DNA of 64,000 nucleotides. It comes from Bradyrhizobium sp. Ghvi (GTDB lineage Bacteria; Pseudomonadota; Alphaproteobacteria; Rhizobiales; Xanthobacteraceae). Shown here in pieces: positions 9,273 through 18,965 of the stretch; the first letter of the stretch is position 1; every line of letters begins with the position of its first letter. The stretch covers positions 62,001-126,000 of the forward strand of contig NZ_FOVU01000010.1 of assembly GCF_900115265.1 (NCBI RefSeq), in the 5' to 3' direction. A model generated the notes under the pieces. The model did not search any database. It saw only the letters and a program-made list of their open reading frames with translations, and was not told the origin of the DNA. The translations under genes and the position numbers were made by a program.

Positions 9273-10082
9273 ATGGGCGATCGAATTAACAATTGGTCGA
9301 ATGTTCCATCCGCTGATGAGTATCATTACGCGAGCTCCCCGGAGCACAGGAATGCTGACTATTTCGCGGACGCGTTCGGTAGAATGGGATTGCAGGATTC
9401 GGGTGCCAGCTCATCCTCGCAGCCTAGTTATTACCTCACTTCAAGATCTCCCGTTGTTGAGATCAACCAAGCCGAATTCCGGGAACGGGTGAGGAGCTTT
9501 CATGGTGACGAGATCAATCATATCGCCAACAATCCGCAGGAATACTCAGAATTTGTATCCGAAAGAGCTAGGCGCACCGCGGATGTCGCTAGCAATTACG
9601 CGATCCGAAGGGATTCTGATGCCGCCCGATATTACAGCTACCAACTGGGAAATAGGAGCGTCGGCCTCCAAAGAACGGAAGCCGGATTTCCTATGGCGAC
9701 TGAGTTCACCAGCCAACGGTGGCGAGAACAGTTCCCCGGACGAACTGACGTCACATCAATCGTGGATTTCCAGGTTGCTCATCCGCTCGTCAGCAACGCC
9801 GGCGATATTCTGCTTGAGCACCAACTACAGCAAGACGGCGAGCGGCCGCTGGTGAACTGGCGTCCTGCTAACAACGAAGCGAGAGCCCGTGCAGAACAAA
9901 TGGGCTTCGTTGATGTAGATCACAATGATATGGTACTCGATCCCACCCAGTCCAGACAGTGGAGATATAGGGATGGTGAATGGCAGCGTGCAACCAATTC
10001 TCCGATGTATCTCTCCAAATTCAAAACGCCGAGTGATGATGAACCGTCACCAGAGTCCGATTCGGATGGAGACTTTATGTGA
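9273..10082 (+). CDS. nopP: Type III secretion effector, NopP-like
   Basis: 269 residues. The ATG at 9273 follows TAGGAG with 10-base spacing; the longer frame from GTG 9264 has no room for a ribosome site. The N-terminus is serine-rich and lacks a Sec signal (ASSSSQPSYY around residues 45-55), as in type III cargo. The middle (HIANNPQEYSEF, AIRRDSDAARYY) and C-terminal part (HPLVSNAGDILLEHQL; MGFVDVD; VLDPTQ) recall the rhizobial NopP family, which is about this size. The C-terminus is acidic. The tts box at 9185-9212 supports TtsI control and injection into plant cells. Exact family membership is from memory of the family. Confidence 0.7.
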   Translation: MGDRINNWSNVPSADEYHYASSPEHRNADYFADAFGRMGLQDSGASSSSQPSYYLTSRSPVVEINQAEFRERVRSFHGDEINHIANNPQEYSEFVSERARRTADVASNYAIRRDSDAARYYSYQLGNRSVGLQRTEAGFPMATEFTSQRWREQFPGRTDVTSIVDFQVAHPLVSNAGDILLEHQLQQDGERPLVNWRPANNEARARAEQMGFVDVDHNDMVLDPTQSRQWRYRDGEWQRATNSPMYLSKFKTPSDDEPSPESDSDGDFM

Positions 10083-10499
10083 CGTGAGATCTCCACCAAT
10101 TGATTGAGGTGGAGCAGGAGCGCAGACCAACCGACACCTGCGGCTTACGATCGAGCGTTGGACGGAAAGAAGCCGAGATCGAATTCGGCTCAATCCGTGA
10201 GGTGCACTGTACTAACCGCACCGCGGCGGTTTAGGAGAGTTGGTGCCTATAATAGCACAAAAGAAAATCCCGGCTTCCAACCGGGGTTTTCGACTGTGGC
10301 CCGGGCGGGAGAAGCGGATTGCCTATGGCATGCGCGAGCGTCGTCGGCCCCGACGCGCCTCATCGTCGACGGCAACGCAGCCCGGCAATTTGCCCACCGT
10401 ACGACCGTGCTCATGTGCTCTCCCTTCGCGAGCGGCATAGGCTATAAACGCGTCGTCCATGTTGCGACGCAAGCGGAGGCCACACCCGAGCTAAAGGAT
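10083..10499. other. Non-coding stretch after the effector gene
   Basis: Only a terminator-like hairpin (10264-10290) is evident here. Short open frames in this stretch have no ribosome site, no familiar motif and no consistent coding pattern. Confidence 0.4.
10264..10290 (+). terminator. Rho-independent terminator-like hairpin
   Basis: CCCGG and CCGGG flank a seven-base loop; the stem extends into an A-run on the left and a T-run (GTTTT) on the right, so it could work in both directions. It lies about 180 bases after the effector stop and may end that transcript. Confidence 0.55.
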
Positions 10500-10745
10500 C
10501 CGTCGACATTGCGATTGTCGCAAGTGGCCGTAAGCCTAATTGGCTGCTGATGCGGTGCCCAGATGGTTGCGGTGAAACGCGTCGTATCGGCCTTTCCGAG
10601 GCAACGCCGCGCCTTGGCGTCTGGAGTTCAACAGCGAGGCAGACGCATCCTTCTGTTCTTCGGTGCCTCTGACCTGGGATGCCGCGTTCATATCATTTTG
10701 CGAGATCATAGAGCGCACGTCATTTGATCTGGCGGACTTTCAAAC
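10500..10745 (+). pseudogene. Decayed DUF6527-like small protein gene
   Basis: A plus frame from about 10502 reads NWLLMRCPDGCGE, then a tryptophan and HPSVLR, and hits a stop at about 10670. A shifted frame continues GCRVHIILRDHRAHVI. The order CPxGCGE, W, PSV, GC-x-H-(F/I)-I-R is that of DUF6527-type zinc-ribbon-like proteins, so the pieces probably belonged to one gene. No start codon with a ribosome site was found. The call is tentative. Confidence 0.4.
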
Positions 10746-11641
10746 GCACGCGGCTCATGACCAGCAGAGACTGTTAAATCGCGACCCTTAGGAGATGATG
10801 CTATCCATCGACAGGCGCGGGCGCCTACTTAAAGGCGGGAATGATTTTCAAACCGTCAAAAAATTTTTCGACTGAGCGGCGTCCCGGGATCTCGGCTCGT
10901 CCTAACGCCGATGCTACTCAGGGGAAATATTTAAGAGCATCGCAACTTGGGGCGTTGCAATGTATTTGCGTTGGGCGTTTTTATCGATGCTTGGCGTGAG
11001 CTCGACGGACAAGAAGGCGGCCAGGGACGCGGATTGCCCAGATATTGAACCGCGAGCGAACAAGCCACGCTGAATCGCTTGCGCCGGCATCCGAGGGCGC
11101 GTTCACCGGCTTAGGGCCCATGCTTCGCAATGAAGGTCCGCACAGAGTAATCCAGCCAACGCGTACTCGACTTGGCAGGTCACCAGGGCGCCCCCCGGAG
11201 TGCCCCGCTCCTCGTTGTTGCTGCTCTAATTGGTTTCCAAGGGTCGAGTGCGCGCTCCGGTCAGGTATGGACAGCGGCCCCAGTCAAGTGCCGATTGAGG
11301 CTCCGACAGTGGACTACGGCGTCAAGCTCTTCTTCGATCAATCCGTCGGGGTGAGGCCACGTCGAAGGCGAAACGGCGAAGTCTTCGAAATATTTTTTCG
11401 CGGCGTTCTCGCGGCGTGATTCTCACTGCGGAGCAGTTATAGGCCATTCTGCGCGCGAATCCTGCAAGCAAGGATGGCTAGCGGCAGAATTTATGCGTCG
11501 GCTTATTACTGCTACGCTTCAGAGAGCCGGCCGTCTCTGACTATTCGTGCATGTATGATTCAGATGACAATTGAGTTCAACCTTATGTAACCAATCAAAA
11601 CTAGGGATTCGCGAAACGATATCGCATTTATTGGAAATCTG
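10746..11641. other. Unassigned region upstream of the chemoreceptor gene
   Basis: About 900 bases without a recognisable gene. A 26-codon frame starts near 10793 after TTAGGAG but shows no family features. Longer frames (11045-11419) have irregular composition and look incidental. The stretch adjoins two decayed genes and is probably accessory debris. Confidence 0.35.
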
Positions 11642-13633
11642 ATGCCCGCTCGTAGGATCGCCAAGCGCCTCCCCTCAATTGTTCTTCGTCAGCTTCGACC
11701 AAGCCTGCGCACCCAGATTGGTTTGTTGGGAATCGTGAGCGTGCTTGTCACTGGCGCGACTTGCGCTGCCGGACTTAATTATCTCGCGAAAGCACAGAGT
11801 GAAGTGAGCGAGAGCGCCAATCTTCGCGCCCACCTGACGTCTCTTTCCGAGGCCTTTCTCGAATCGCAGCAGTTTGCGTTGGAGTTTTTGCGCAAGCACG
11901 ACGAAGCCGTGATCGTGCGACAAGCCAACGGCGTCAATAACGCACTGGCGGACCTTGGCCAGATCGAGGAGCGGGCCGATTCCTTCCCGGAGGGCGATTC
12001 CCTGAGAGACGTGAAGTTCCTTCGCGCTGGAATCAACCTTTATGCGACTCGTTTTCATAACATCGTCTCCGCGCAGCGGGTGCTCGGGTTTACGGAAAAT
12101 GACGGGCTCCAAGGTAAACTCCGCCAAGCGGTGCATCAAGCAGAAGTGCGATTAGCACAAATCAATGAGCCGCACCTAACGGTGCTAATGTTGATGATGC
12201 GGCGGCACGAAAAAGATTTCATGCTGCGCCATGAAGAGAAGTATGGTGATGAACTGGAAAGGCGCATCGTCGAGTTCGACGCCGCACTTGCGACCTCAGG
12301 ACTTGCACCGGAATCCAAGACTGAATTGAAGACGCTTATTGCTTCTTATCGATCGAGCTTTCTTTCATTTATTGTATCGCAACAAGCGCTGGACGACCAA
12401 GTCGATGATCTTGTCCAAATCTACAGCCGGAATCGTCCCCTTCTTTTGAAGGCAATAGCAGCTGCGGACGGTCGCGCTGTCTCTGCTGAAGGACGTGCCA
12501 TGCGTCTCAGAGAGACTTTGGGTTGGGCAATCGGGATTGCCACGCTCGGGATCGGTTTCGTTGCGGTGCTTGTTGGCCAGAGGTTGGCGGGACTTATAAG
12601 CCGGATGAGCGTGGCAATGCGTCAAATTGCAGCCGGGCAGTTCGATCTCACGCTGCCGGGTCTTGGCCGTTCAGACGAGATCGGTGACATGGCTCGGGCC
12701 ATGGAAGCGTTCAAGGTCAGATCGAGGGAAAAACTTCAGGAGGAACTTGCGGCGAACCAAGAACAGGATCGCGTAGCGGCGACGCGTCGTAAAGCGGAGT
12801 TTGGGAAACTGGCGGGCACATTTGAAAGCGCCGTCAGCAGCGTCATTGATACGATGTCTTCCGCATCGACCGAACTGGAGGGTTCCGCTCGGGAGCTGAC
12901 AGAGGCGGCACAGCTTACTCGGGAGATCTCTGATAACGTTGCGTCAGCATCGGAGGAGGCATCAGCCAATGTTCAGCTGGTTGCTGCGGCGGCGGAAGAG
13001 ATGATGGCGTCCGCTTCCGAGATCGGCCGTCAGGTTGAGCGATCGACAGCGATCGCCCACGGAGCCGTGCGCCAGGCTGAAGAGACGGATCAACGGATGA
13101 AGCTGCTATCGGCTGCTGTAACAAAAGTCGGTGGGGTGGTTGACCTCATTGCAGCGATCGCCAGGCAAACCAACCTCCTGGCGCTTAATGCAACGATAGA
13201 GGCCGCGCGTGCGGGCAGTGCCGGGCGCGGCTTTGCGGTTGTGGCGCTCGAGGTGAAGTCGTTAGCAACTCAGACGGCGAACGCGACAGTCGAAATTGGA
13301 CAGCAGATTTCTGACATTCAGGCAGCGACACTAGAGTCCGTCAGCGCCATCACAAACATCGGAAGCAGCATCGGCAGAATCTCACAAATTACATCCGCTG
13401 TTGCCGTGGCGATCGATCAGCAAGGTGCTGTCACGAGAGACATTTCCCAGAATATTCAACGTGCGGCCACGATGTCGACGACCGTTGCCAGCAACATCCG
13501 ACAGGTTGCGCACAAGGCGTTCATCACAGGTGCATCATCGTCGCAAGTGTTGACATCTGCCAACGTACTTGCCCGGACCAGCCATCATCTCAAAATCGAA
13601 GCCGAAGACTTTCTCACCGGGATACGATCATGA
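11642..13633 (+). CDS. Methyl-accepting chemotaxis protein with long helical sensor
   Basis: 663 residues. A first membrane helix (about 27-50) is followed by a roughly 240-residue periplasmic helical region (ESQQFALEFLRKHDE; MMRRHEKDFMLRHE), consistent with a helical bimodular sensor. A second membrane helix (about 293-315) precedes a HAMP domain (SRMSVAMRQIAAGQFD) and a signalling domain. The conserved hairpin tip reads ARQTNLLALNATIEAARAG and then GRGFAVVALEVK. It should pass signals to CheA/CheW. No chemotaxis genes adjoin it, as is common for orphan receptors in rhizobia. Confidence 0.9.
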   Translation: MPARRIAKRLPSIVLRQLRPSLRTQIGLLGIVSVLVTGATCAAGLNYLAKAQSEVSESANLRAHLTSLSEAFLESQQFALEFLRKHDEAVIVRQANGVNNALADLGQIEERADSFPEGDSLRDVKFLRAGINLYATRFHNIVSAQRVLGFTENDGLQGKLRQAVHQAEVRLAQINEPHLTVLMLMMRRHEKDFMLRHEEKYGDELERRIVEFDAALATSGLAPESKTELKTLIASYRSSFLSFIVSQQALDDQVDDLVQIYSRNRPLLLKAIAAADGRAVSAEGRAMRLRETLGWAIGIATLGIGFVAVLVGQRLAGLISRMSVAMRQIAAGQFDLTLPGLGRSDEIGDMARAMEAFKVRSREKLQEELAANQEQDRVAATRRKAEFGKLAGTFESAVSSVIDTMSSASTELEGSARELTEAAQLTREISDNVASASEEASANVQLVAAAAEEMMASASEIGRQVERSTAIAHGAVRQAEETDQRMKLLSAAVTKVGGVVDLIAAIARQTNLLALNATIEAARAGSAGRGFAVVALEVKSLATQTANATVEIGQQISDIQAATLESVSAITNIGSSIGRISQITSAVAVAIDQQGAVTRDISQNIQRAATMSTTVASNIRQVAHKAFITGASSSQVLTSANVLARTSHHLKIEAEDFLTGIRS

Positions 13634-14111
13634 CCCTTGAGCCGAGATGTTATGTGGGCTCGGCGAAGGCGCTCCAACACCGCATGGGACCCGCCATCTC
13701 CTGCAAGAGGCGTTCCCCGACAGCGCTGTGCTTGCGTCTTTCTTGGGCTAAGTCGGGGTGCCGCTAACGAGCTTTGAAGCATTGCGCCGCGCGAACACGA
13801 CGGGCTCGCCATCGAGAGAGGTTCTTGAATTCTCTCCTTATCCTTACCCATTGCATCCACACAGATCGATCGACGACAACTCCTTATCGGGTAAGCTCTC
13901 AAGCCGACGACGTATTTGAGTGCCCGTCGGCACGATGATCTGCTCGTCATCCGGAGGCCCTCAGCATAACCGCAAACGGTTCTGAAGGTTGACTTCCGCC
14001 AGGTCTTCAAACCGCTGCAGCAGCGGGAGCATGCTTGAGGCTTCGTATCGACGATAGCGGAGCTTCCCGCATGTGGCTCGCCGTAGGTCCTCGGCTGACG
14101 CTGCTTACAGT
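13634..14111. other. Intergenic region between chemoreceptor and LysR gene
   Basis: About 480 bases. An open minus frame (13585-14160) runs through it but has composition unlike a real protein, no ribosome site, and overlaps both flanking genes. No motif recognised; no clear terminator seen. Confidence 0.35.
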
Positions 14112-15008
14112 TCATCGCGGGGAGCGGGCGTCTCCGCTGCCAAGCTGCGCGATAATCCAATCTGCAAACGCTCGTACCGCCGACCTTTGCCGGCTTGCGC
14201 GCGGGTAGATCAGGCGATGCCCAACGTATCTTATATCATTGGCGTTTCCGGCCAATGGAGCCACCAACCGCCCGCTCGCCAATTCGCGTTCGGCCAGAAG
14301 CGTTGATTCCAGCGCTACGCCCAGTCCTTCCGTCGCTGTCGCAATCGCAAGAAAGCTGCGGTCGAACCTCATGCCGTGGAGCGCAGGAGCCTCCAATGCG
14401 TTCGCGGTGAACCATTGGTGCCACTGCACCTGCTTCACGTCGGAGCGGATCAGCGTCTGATCGAGTAGGTCTGCAGGCTTTCTTATCGATTTAGCGAGAG
14501 CGGGAGAGCAGAGAGGGGTGACGGTCTCCTCCGGAAGAGGGACAATCTCGACCCCCTCGGCGCGCGCGGGACCGTAGACGATATCGATGTCAAAATCGTC
14601 ATTGCTGAACCGTGCATAATCCGTGTTTGCCGCTAGCCGAACCTCAAGCTTCGGATAAGAGGCGAGAAACTGTGCGAGCCGTGGCGCCAACCATTGCGCC
14701 GCAAAGCTTGGGGCAGAATGGACGCGCACCAGCTGTGGCCCCCGTGCGGCGACTTCCTCCAGCCCCCGGCGGAGTTGATCGAATGCTGCACCGGTGTGTC
14801 GCATCAGGTTCTCTCCGGCCGGCGTGAGCCGTACAGATCGCGCGCTGCGCTCGAACAGGATTGTGCGAAGCGTGCCCTCGAGTTTGCGGATGGCATGGCT
14901 AACTGCACTCGGCGTCAGGTGAAGTTCATTCGCCGCATCGCGAAACGATCCCGTACGGGCTGCAGCTTCAAAGGCGCGAATTGCCGAAATAGGGATGTTC
15001 GAGAGCAT
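14112..15008 (-). CDS. LysR-family regulator, GcvA-like
   Basis: 298 residues with an N-terminal HTH (AIRAFEAAARTGSFRDAANE; TPSAVSHAIRKLE) and a substrate-binding domain of the GcvA branch (PSFAAQWLAPRLAQF; DFDIDIVYGP). It is divergent from the SDR/transketolase/TRAP operon, separated by 110 bases, which suggests it regulates that operon in response to its substrate or an intermediate. Confidence 0.9.
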   Translation of the reverse strand: MLSNIPISAIRAFEAAARTGSFRDAANELHLTPSAVSHAIRKLEGTLRTILFERSARSVRLTPAGENLMRHTGAAFDQLRRGLEEVAARGPQLVRVHSAPSFAAQWLAPRLAQFLASYPKLEVRLAANTDYARFSNDDFDIDIVYGPARAEGVEIVPLPEETVTPLCSPALAKSIRKPADLLDQTLIRSDVKQVQWHQWFTANALEAPALHGMRFDRSFLAIATATEGLGVALESTLLAERELASGRLVAPLAGNANDIRYVGHRLIYPRASRQRSAVRAFADWIIAQLGSGDARSPR

Positions 15009-15118
15009 CCTATAAGTGAACCAGATTCATCGATCCGTGACAACTGTGCGCTTGTCCATTGGGCTACCGGGAGTCATTCCTGATCCTGCCAAGCAAGAAT
15101 GATTTACGGGAGGAGTTG

Positions 15119-15868
15119 ATGCTGCTCAGCGGTAAGACGGCCATCATTTCTGGGGCGGCCTCGCCGCGCGGGATCGGGCTTGCCACGGCTCGGCGGTTCG
15201 CCGCCGAGGGCGCCCGAGTCGCGATATTGGACATCGACGCTGGCGCCGCAGCGGAAGCTGCGGCCTCGCTTGGAAAGTCCCACGTCGGAGTTCGGTGCGA
15301 CGTCGCCGACAGAGCGTCGTGCGACCAAGCGGCCGCTCGGGTCCTCGAGTCGTTCGGCGCCATCGACATTCTCATCAATAATGCCGGCATCACCCAGCCG
15401 GTGAAGCTCCTGGAGATTTTGGCGGCCGACTGGGATCGCATCCAGGACGTCAATCTGAAAGGGGTTCTGTTCCTCTCCCAGGCCGTGATTCCGCATATGC
15501 GCGCCCGAAAATCCGGATCGATCGCGTGTATGTCGTCGGTCTCGGCCCAGCGGGGCGGTGGAATCTTCGGCGGCCCGCACTATTCGGCCGCGAAAGCCGG
15601 CGTGCTGGGTCTCGCAAAGGCGATGGCCCGCGAGTTCGGTCCGGACGGCATCCGGGTCAATTGTGTGACGCCGGGCCTGATCGGCACCGATATCACCGCC
15701 GGCAAGCTGACCGACGAGATGAGAACAAAAATCCTGGAAGGCATTCCGCTCAATCGTCTCGGCACGGCAGAAGACGTCGCCGGCATCTACACATTCCTGG
15801 CCTCGGATCTCTCCGCCTACGTCACTGGCGCCGTGATCGACGTCAATGGCGGCATGCTGATCCACTGA
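15119..15868 (+). CDS. Short-chain dehydrogenase/reductase
   Basis: 249 residues. The nucleotide motif is SGAASPRGIGLA, followed by NNAG and the catalytic Ser-Tyr-Lys in SSVS...YSAAK. The ATG at 15119 follows GGGAGGAG with five-base spacing and is preferred to an upstream frame start at 15059. It begins an operon with split transketolase subunits and a TRAP importer, so it probably oxidises the imported polyol or sugar acid to a ketose for the transketolase. Confidence 0.9.
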   Translation: MLLSGKTAIISGAASPRGIGLATARRFAAEGARVAILDIDAGAAAEAAASLGKSHVGVRCDVADRASCDQAAARVLESFGAIDILINNAGITQPVKLLEILAADWDRIQDVNLKGVLFLSQAVIPHMRARKSGSIACMSSVSAQRGGGIFGGPHYSAAKAGVLGLAKAMAREFGPDGIRVNCVTPGLIGTDITAGKLTDEMRTKILEGIPLNRLGTAEDVAGIYTFLASDLSAYVTGAVIDVNGGMLIH

Positions 15869-15889
15869 GCCGAGACAAGGTCCAGATCG

Positions 15890-16741
15890 ATGGAAACCTC
15901 TACCAAGACGCTGACAAACACGCCGAGCCTCGCGGATCGGGCCTACAACGTTCGCCGCAATGCGCTACGCATGGGCGAAGTCCAGGGTCAGGGCTATATC
16001 GCACAGGCGCTTGATATCTCCGACGTTCTCGCCGTGGCTTACTTCCACGCGATGCGCTACCGGCCTGAAGATCCGTCATGGGAGGGGCGGGATCGCTTCC
16101 TGCTCTCTAACGGGCACTACGCGATCGCGCTCTACGCGGCCTTGATCGAGGCGGGGATCGTCCCTGAGGAAGAACTCGAAACTTATGGAAGCGACGAGAG
16201 CCGCCTTCCGATGTCTGGCATGGCTTCCTACACGCCCGGAATGGAGATGTCGGGCGGCTCGCTAGGACTTGGCCTCAGCATAGCGGTCGGCATGGGCCTG
16301 GGGCTCAAGCGCAAGAAATCCGAGGCGCGGGTGTACACTTTGTTCTCCGATGGCGAGCTTGACGAAGGCTCGGTCTGGGAAGCTATCCAGTCGGCCGGCC
16401 ACTACAAGCTCGACAATCTGATCGGTATCGTCGATGTCAACAACCAGCAAGCGGACGGTCCTTCGACGCAGGTGATGGCCTTCGAGCCGCTGGTCGACAA
16501 GCTCGAAGCCTTCGGCTGGTTCGTGCAACGCATCGACGGCAACGATCTCGATGCCGTGGCTGCTGCGTTCGATGTCGCTAAGTCGCATTCGGAGCCTAAG
16601 CCGCGCATGATTGTCGCTGACACACTGATGGGGAAGGGCGTCCCCTTCCTGGAGCAGCGCGAGAAGAACCATTTCATCCGGGTCGAGCAGCACGAATGGC
16701 GGCTCGCGCTGGCCGCGCTGGAAGCCGGGAGGCAGGCATGA
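15890..16741 (+). CDS. Transketolase, N-terminal (thiamine diphosphate-binding) subunit
   Basis: 283 residues, the usual size for split transketolase half A. The ThDP/Mg motif begins at SDGELDEGSVWEA and closes with VDVNNQQ; SNGHYAIALYAAL and GSLGLGLSIAVGMG are family signatures. The stop overlaps the start of the C-terminal subunit (ATGA). Housekeeping transketolase is usually a single chain, so this split pair belongs to a dedicated catabolic route. Confidence 0.92.
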   Translation: METSTKTLTNTPSLADRAYNVRRNALRMGEVQGQGYIAQALDISDVLAVAYFHAMRYRPEDPSWEGRDRFLLSNGHYAIALYAALIEAGIVPEEELETYGSDESRLPMSGMASYTPGMEMSGGSLGLGLSIAVGMGLGLKRKKSEARVYTLFSDGELDEGSVWEAIQSAGHYKLDNLIGIVDVNNQQADGPSTQVMAFEPLVDKLEAFGWFVQRIDGNDLDAVAAAFDVAKSHSEPKPRMIVADTLMGKGVPFLEQREKNHFIRVEQHEWRLALAALEAGRQA

Positions 16742-17748
16742 AGACCGTCAGATCAGCGCCACAGCCGGGTAAGCCGCGCCTGACCACGTCGGCCATGATC
16801 GCCTCGATCGCAGCCGAGGGACAGAAAACCAAGCCGGCGCCCTTCGGGCACGCGCTGGTCGAGCTCGCACGCAGCCGGCCGGAGGTGGTCGGTATGACGG
16901 CCGATCTCGGCAAATACACCGACCTGCACATCTTCGCGAAGGAATTTCCGGACCGCTACTATCAGATGGGCATGGCGGAACAACTGCTGTTTGGCGCAGC
17001 TTCGGGCCTTGCCGCCGAAGGTTTCACGCCATTCGCGACGACCTACGCCGTATTCGCGTCGCGGCGAGCTTATGATTTTATCCACCAGACGATCGCGGAG
17101 GAAGATCGAAACGTGAAGATTGTCTGCGCATTGCCGGGGTTGACGTCGGGCTACGGCCCGAGTCATCAGGCCGCAGAGGACCTCGCGCTGTTTCGCGCGA
17201 TGCCCAACATGACGGTCATCGATCCCTGCGACGCCCACGAAATCGAGCAGCTGGTACCTGCGATCGCAGCGCATCAGGGTCCCGTCTACATGCGTCTGCT
17301 GCGTGGTCAGGTGCCGGTCGTCTTGGATGAATATGACTACAAGTTCGAGCTCGGGAAGGCCAAGCTGATCCGCGACGGGAAAGACGCCCTGGTCATCTCA
17401 TCCGGCATCATGACCATGCGCGCGCTCGAGGCCGCACAAGCCTTGAAGAACGACGACGTGGATATTGCGGTACTGCATGTCCCCACCATCAAACCGCTCG
17501 ATGCCGAAAGGATCTTGGGGGAAGCGGGGAAGTCCGGCCGCCTTGTCGTGGTTGCCGAAAACCACACGACGATTGGAGGTCTGGGGGAGGCAGTTGCCGG
17601 ACTTCTGATGCGTTCGGGCGTCCATCCGCCTTTCCGCCAAATCGCATTGCCCGATGAATTTCTTGACGCCGGCGCTCTTCCGACGCTGCACGACCGCTAC
17701 GGGATTTCGACCGCGGAAGTCGTAAGACAGGTCAAGCAGTGGCTTTAG
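16738..17748 (+). CDS. Transketolase, C-terminal subunit
   Basis: 336 residues with the pyrimidine-binding domain, including the catalytic glutamate in MGMAEQLLFGAA, and a C-terminal domain (VVVAENHTTIGGLGEAVA). The ATG at 16738 overlaps the previous stop by four bases; an upstream frame start at 16696 would overlap the first subunit. Residues 1-40 form an extension before the domain begins at about FGHALVELA. It partners the product of 15890-16741. Confidence 0.92.
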   Translation: MKTVRSAPQPGKPRLTTSAMIASIAAEGQKTKPAPFGHALVELARSRPEVVGMTADLGKYTDLHIFAKEFPDRYYQMGMAEQLLFGAASGLAAEGFTPFATTYAVFASRRAYDFIHQTIAEEDRNVKIVCALPGLTSGYGPSHQAAEDLALFRAMPNMTVIDPCDAHEIEQLVPAIAAHQGPVYMRLLRGQVPVVLDEYDYKFELGKAKLIRDGKDALVISSGIMTMRALEAAQALKNDDVDIAVLHVPTIKPLDAERILGEAGKSGRLVVVAENHTTIGGLGEAVAGLLMRSGVHPPFRQIALPDEFLDAGALPTLHDRYGISTAEVVRQVKQWL

Positions 17749-17939
17749 CGGAGCAGCGCTAACCGCCCGTCGATTAAGCTCTGGCGAGCAGCCACGCAGG
17801 CCGCACGTAGCGGCGGCGAGCGATGGCTCTTGCCCAAATACCGGCGATCGAGGGCCGGTGAACGAAGACACCGAGAGCTGTACGCCAGCCCAGGCTGGTG
17901 CAGCCGGCATCAACTTCAATGAAGAATCTGGAGGAGCAC

Positions 17940-18965
17940 ATGACACGTTCGAAGACCGGAAGCATCAGCCGTCGCTCGCTTTTGACCGCGGCTGCTGTGG
18001 TCCCTCTCTGCGGGATTCTGACCCGGCCGGCATCTGCCGCCGAATTCGTTTTTAAGTTTGCGACCGGACAGGACCCAACACACCCGGTGAATATCCGGGC
18101 GCAGGAAGCGATCGACCGCATCAAGGAAGCGACCGGTGGACGACTGGAAATCAGGTTGTTTCCAGCCAACCAGCTCGGTTCCGATACCGAGCTCATGACC
18201 CAGCTCCGCAGCGGCGGAGTCGAGTTCTTCAATCAATCGTCCTCGATCCTTGCCACCCTGGTGCCAAGTGCCGGCATCGTGAACACGGGATTCGCATTTG
18301 CCGATTACGACAGCGTGTGGAAGGCGATGGACGGCGAACTCGGCACCTACATCCGGGCCCAAATTGCTAAGACGCCAATCATGGCGGTGTCGAAGGCTTG
18401 GGATAATGGCTTCCGCCAGGTGACCTCGTCCGGTCGTGAGGTCCGCACGCCGGATGATCTCAAGAACTTCCAGATCCGCGTTCCGCCGGCGCCGCTGTTG
18501 ACCTCGGTTTTCAAGGCACTCGGCGCCGGACCGACGCCGATCAACTTCAACGAGGTCTATTCCGCGCTGCAGACCAAGGTCGTTGACGGGCAGGAGAATC
18601 CGTTGCCCATCATTGCGACGGCCCGCCTCTATGAAGTGCAGAGCACGTGCAGCCTGACCGGGCACGTCTGGGACGGCTACTGGATTCTCGGGAACAAGCG
18701 CGCCTTCGAGCGCCTGCCGAAGGATGTGCAGGAGATCGTGACGCGCGAGCTTGACCGCTCCGCCGTCGATCAGCGCGCCGACATCGCCAAGCTCAGCCAG
18801 TCACTTCGCGCGGACCTTTCGGGCAAGGGCCTCAAATTCATCGACGTCGATCGCGCCGCCTTCCGCCAGGCCTTGTCGAAAACCAGCTTCTACGCCGACT
18901 GGAAAGCCAAGTTTGGCGATGAGGCATGGTCGCAGCTCGAAAAAGCTGCGGGCCAGCTATCATGA
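17940..18965 (+). CDS. TRAP transporter substrate-binding protein (DctP type)
   Basis: 341 residues. A twin-arginine signal (SRRSLLTAAAVV, cleavage near ASAAE) leads into a DctP fold (FATGQDPTHPVN; LFPANQLGSDTELMTQ; FQIRVPPAPLL; VDGQENPLPI). A GGAGGAG sits just upstream of the ATG. The Tat signal suggests export in a folded state. It captures the substrate for the fused TRAP permease that follows, probably a sugar acid or other carboxylate. Confidence 0.92.
   Translation: MTRSKTGSISRRSLLTAAAVVPLCGILTRPASAAEFVFKFATGQDPTHPVNIRAQEAIDRIKEATGGRLEIRLFPANQLGSDTELMTQLRSGGVEFFNQSSSILATLVPSAGIVNTGFAFADYDSVWKAMDGELGTYIRAQIAKTPIMAVSKAWDNGFRQVTSSGREVRTPDDLKNFQIRVPPAPLLTSVFKALGAGPTPINFNEVYSALQTKVVDGQENPLPIIATARLYEVQSTCSLTGHVWDGYWILGNKRAFERLPKDVQEIVTRELDRSAVDQRADIAKLSQSLRADLSGKGLKFIDVDRAAFRQALSKTSFYADWKAKFGDEAWSQLEKAAGQLS

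Noticed and set aside
13585..14160. Minus-strand frame of 191 codons between chemoreceptor and LysR gene
   Set aside because: Overlaps both neighbours, has no ribosome site and no recognisable motif.
17745..17762. Hairpin TTAGCG/CGCTAA after the transketolase subunit as a terminator
   Set aside because: The stem is short and no T-run follows; the operon appears to continue into the TRAP genes.
17916..18665. Long minus frame (249 codons) across the TRAP binding-protein gene
   Set aside because: Shadow of dctP; its composition is histidine/arginine-rich and has no protein-like motif.
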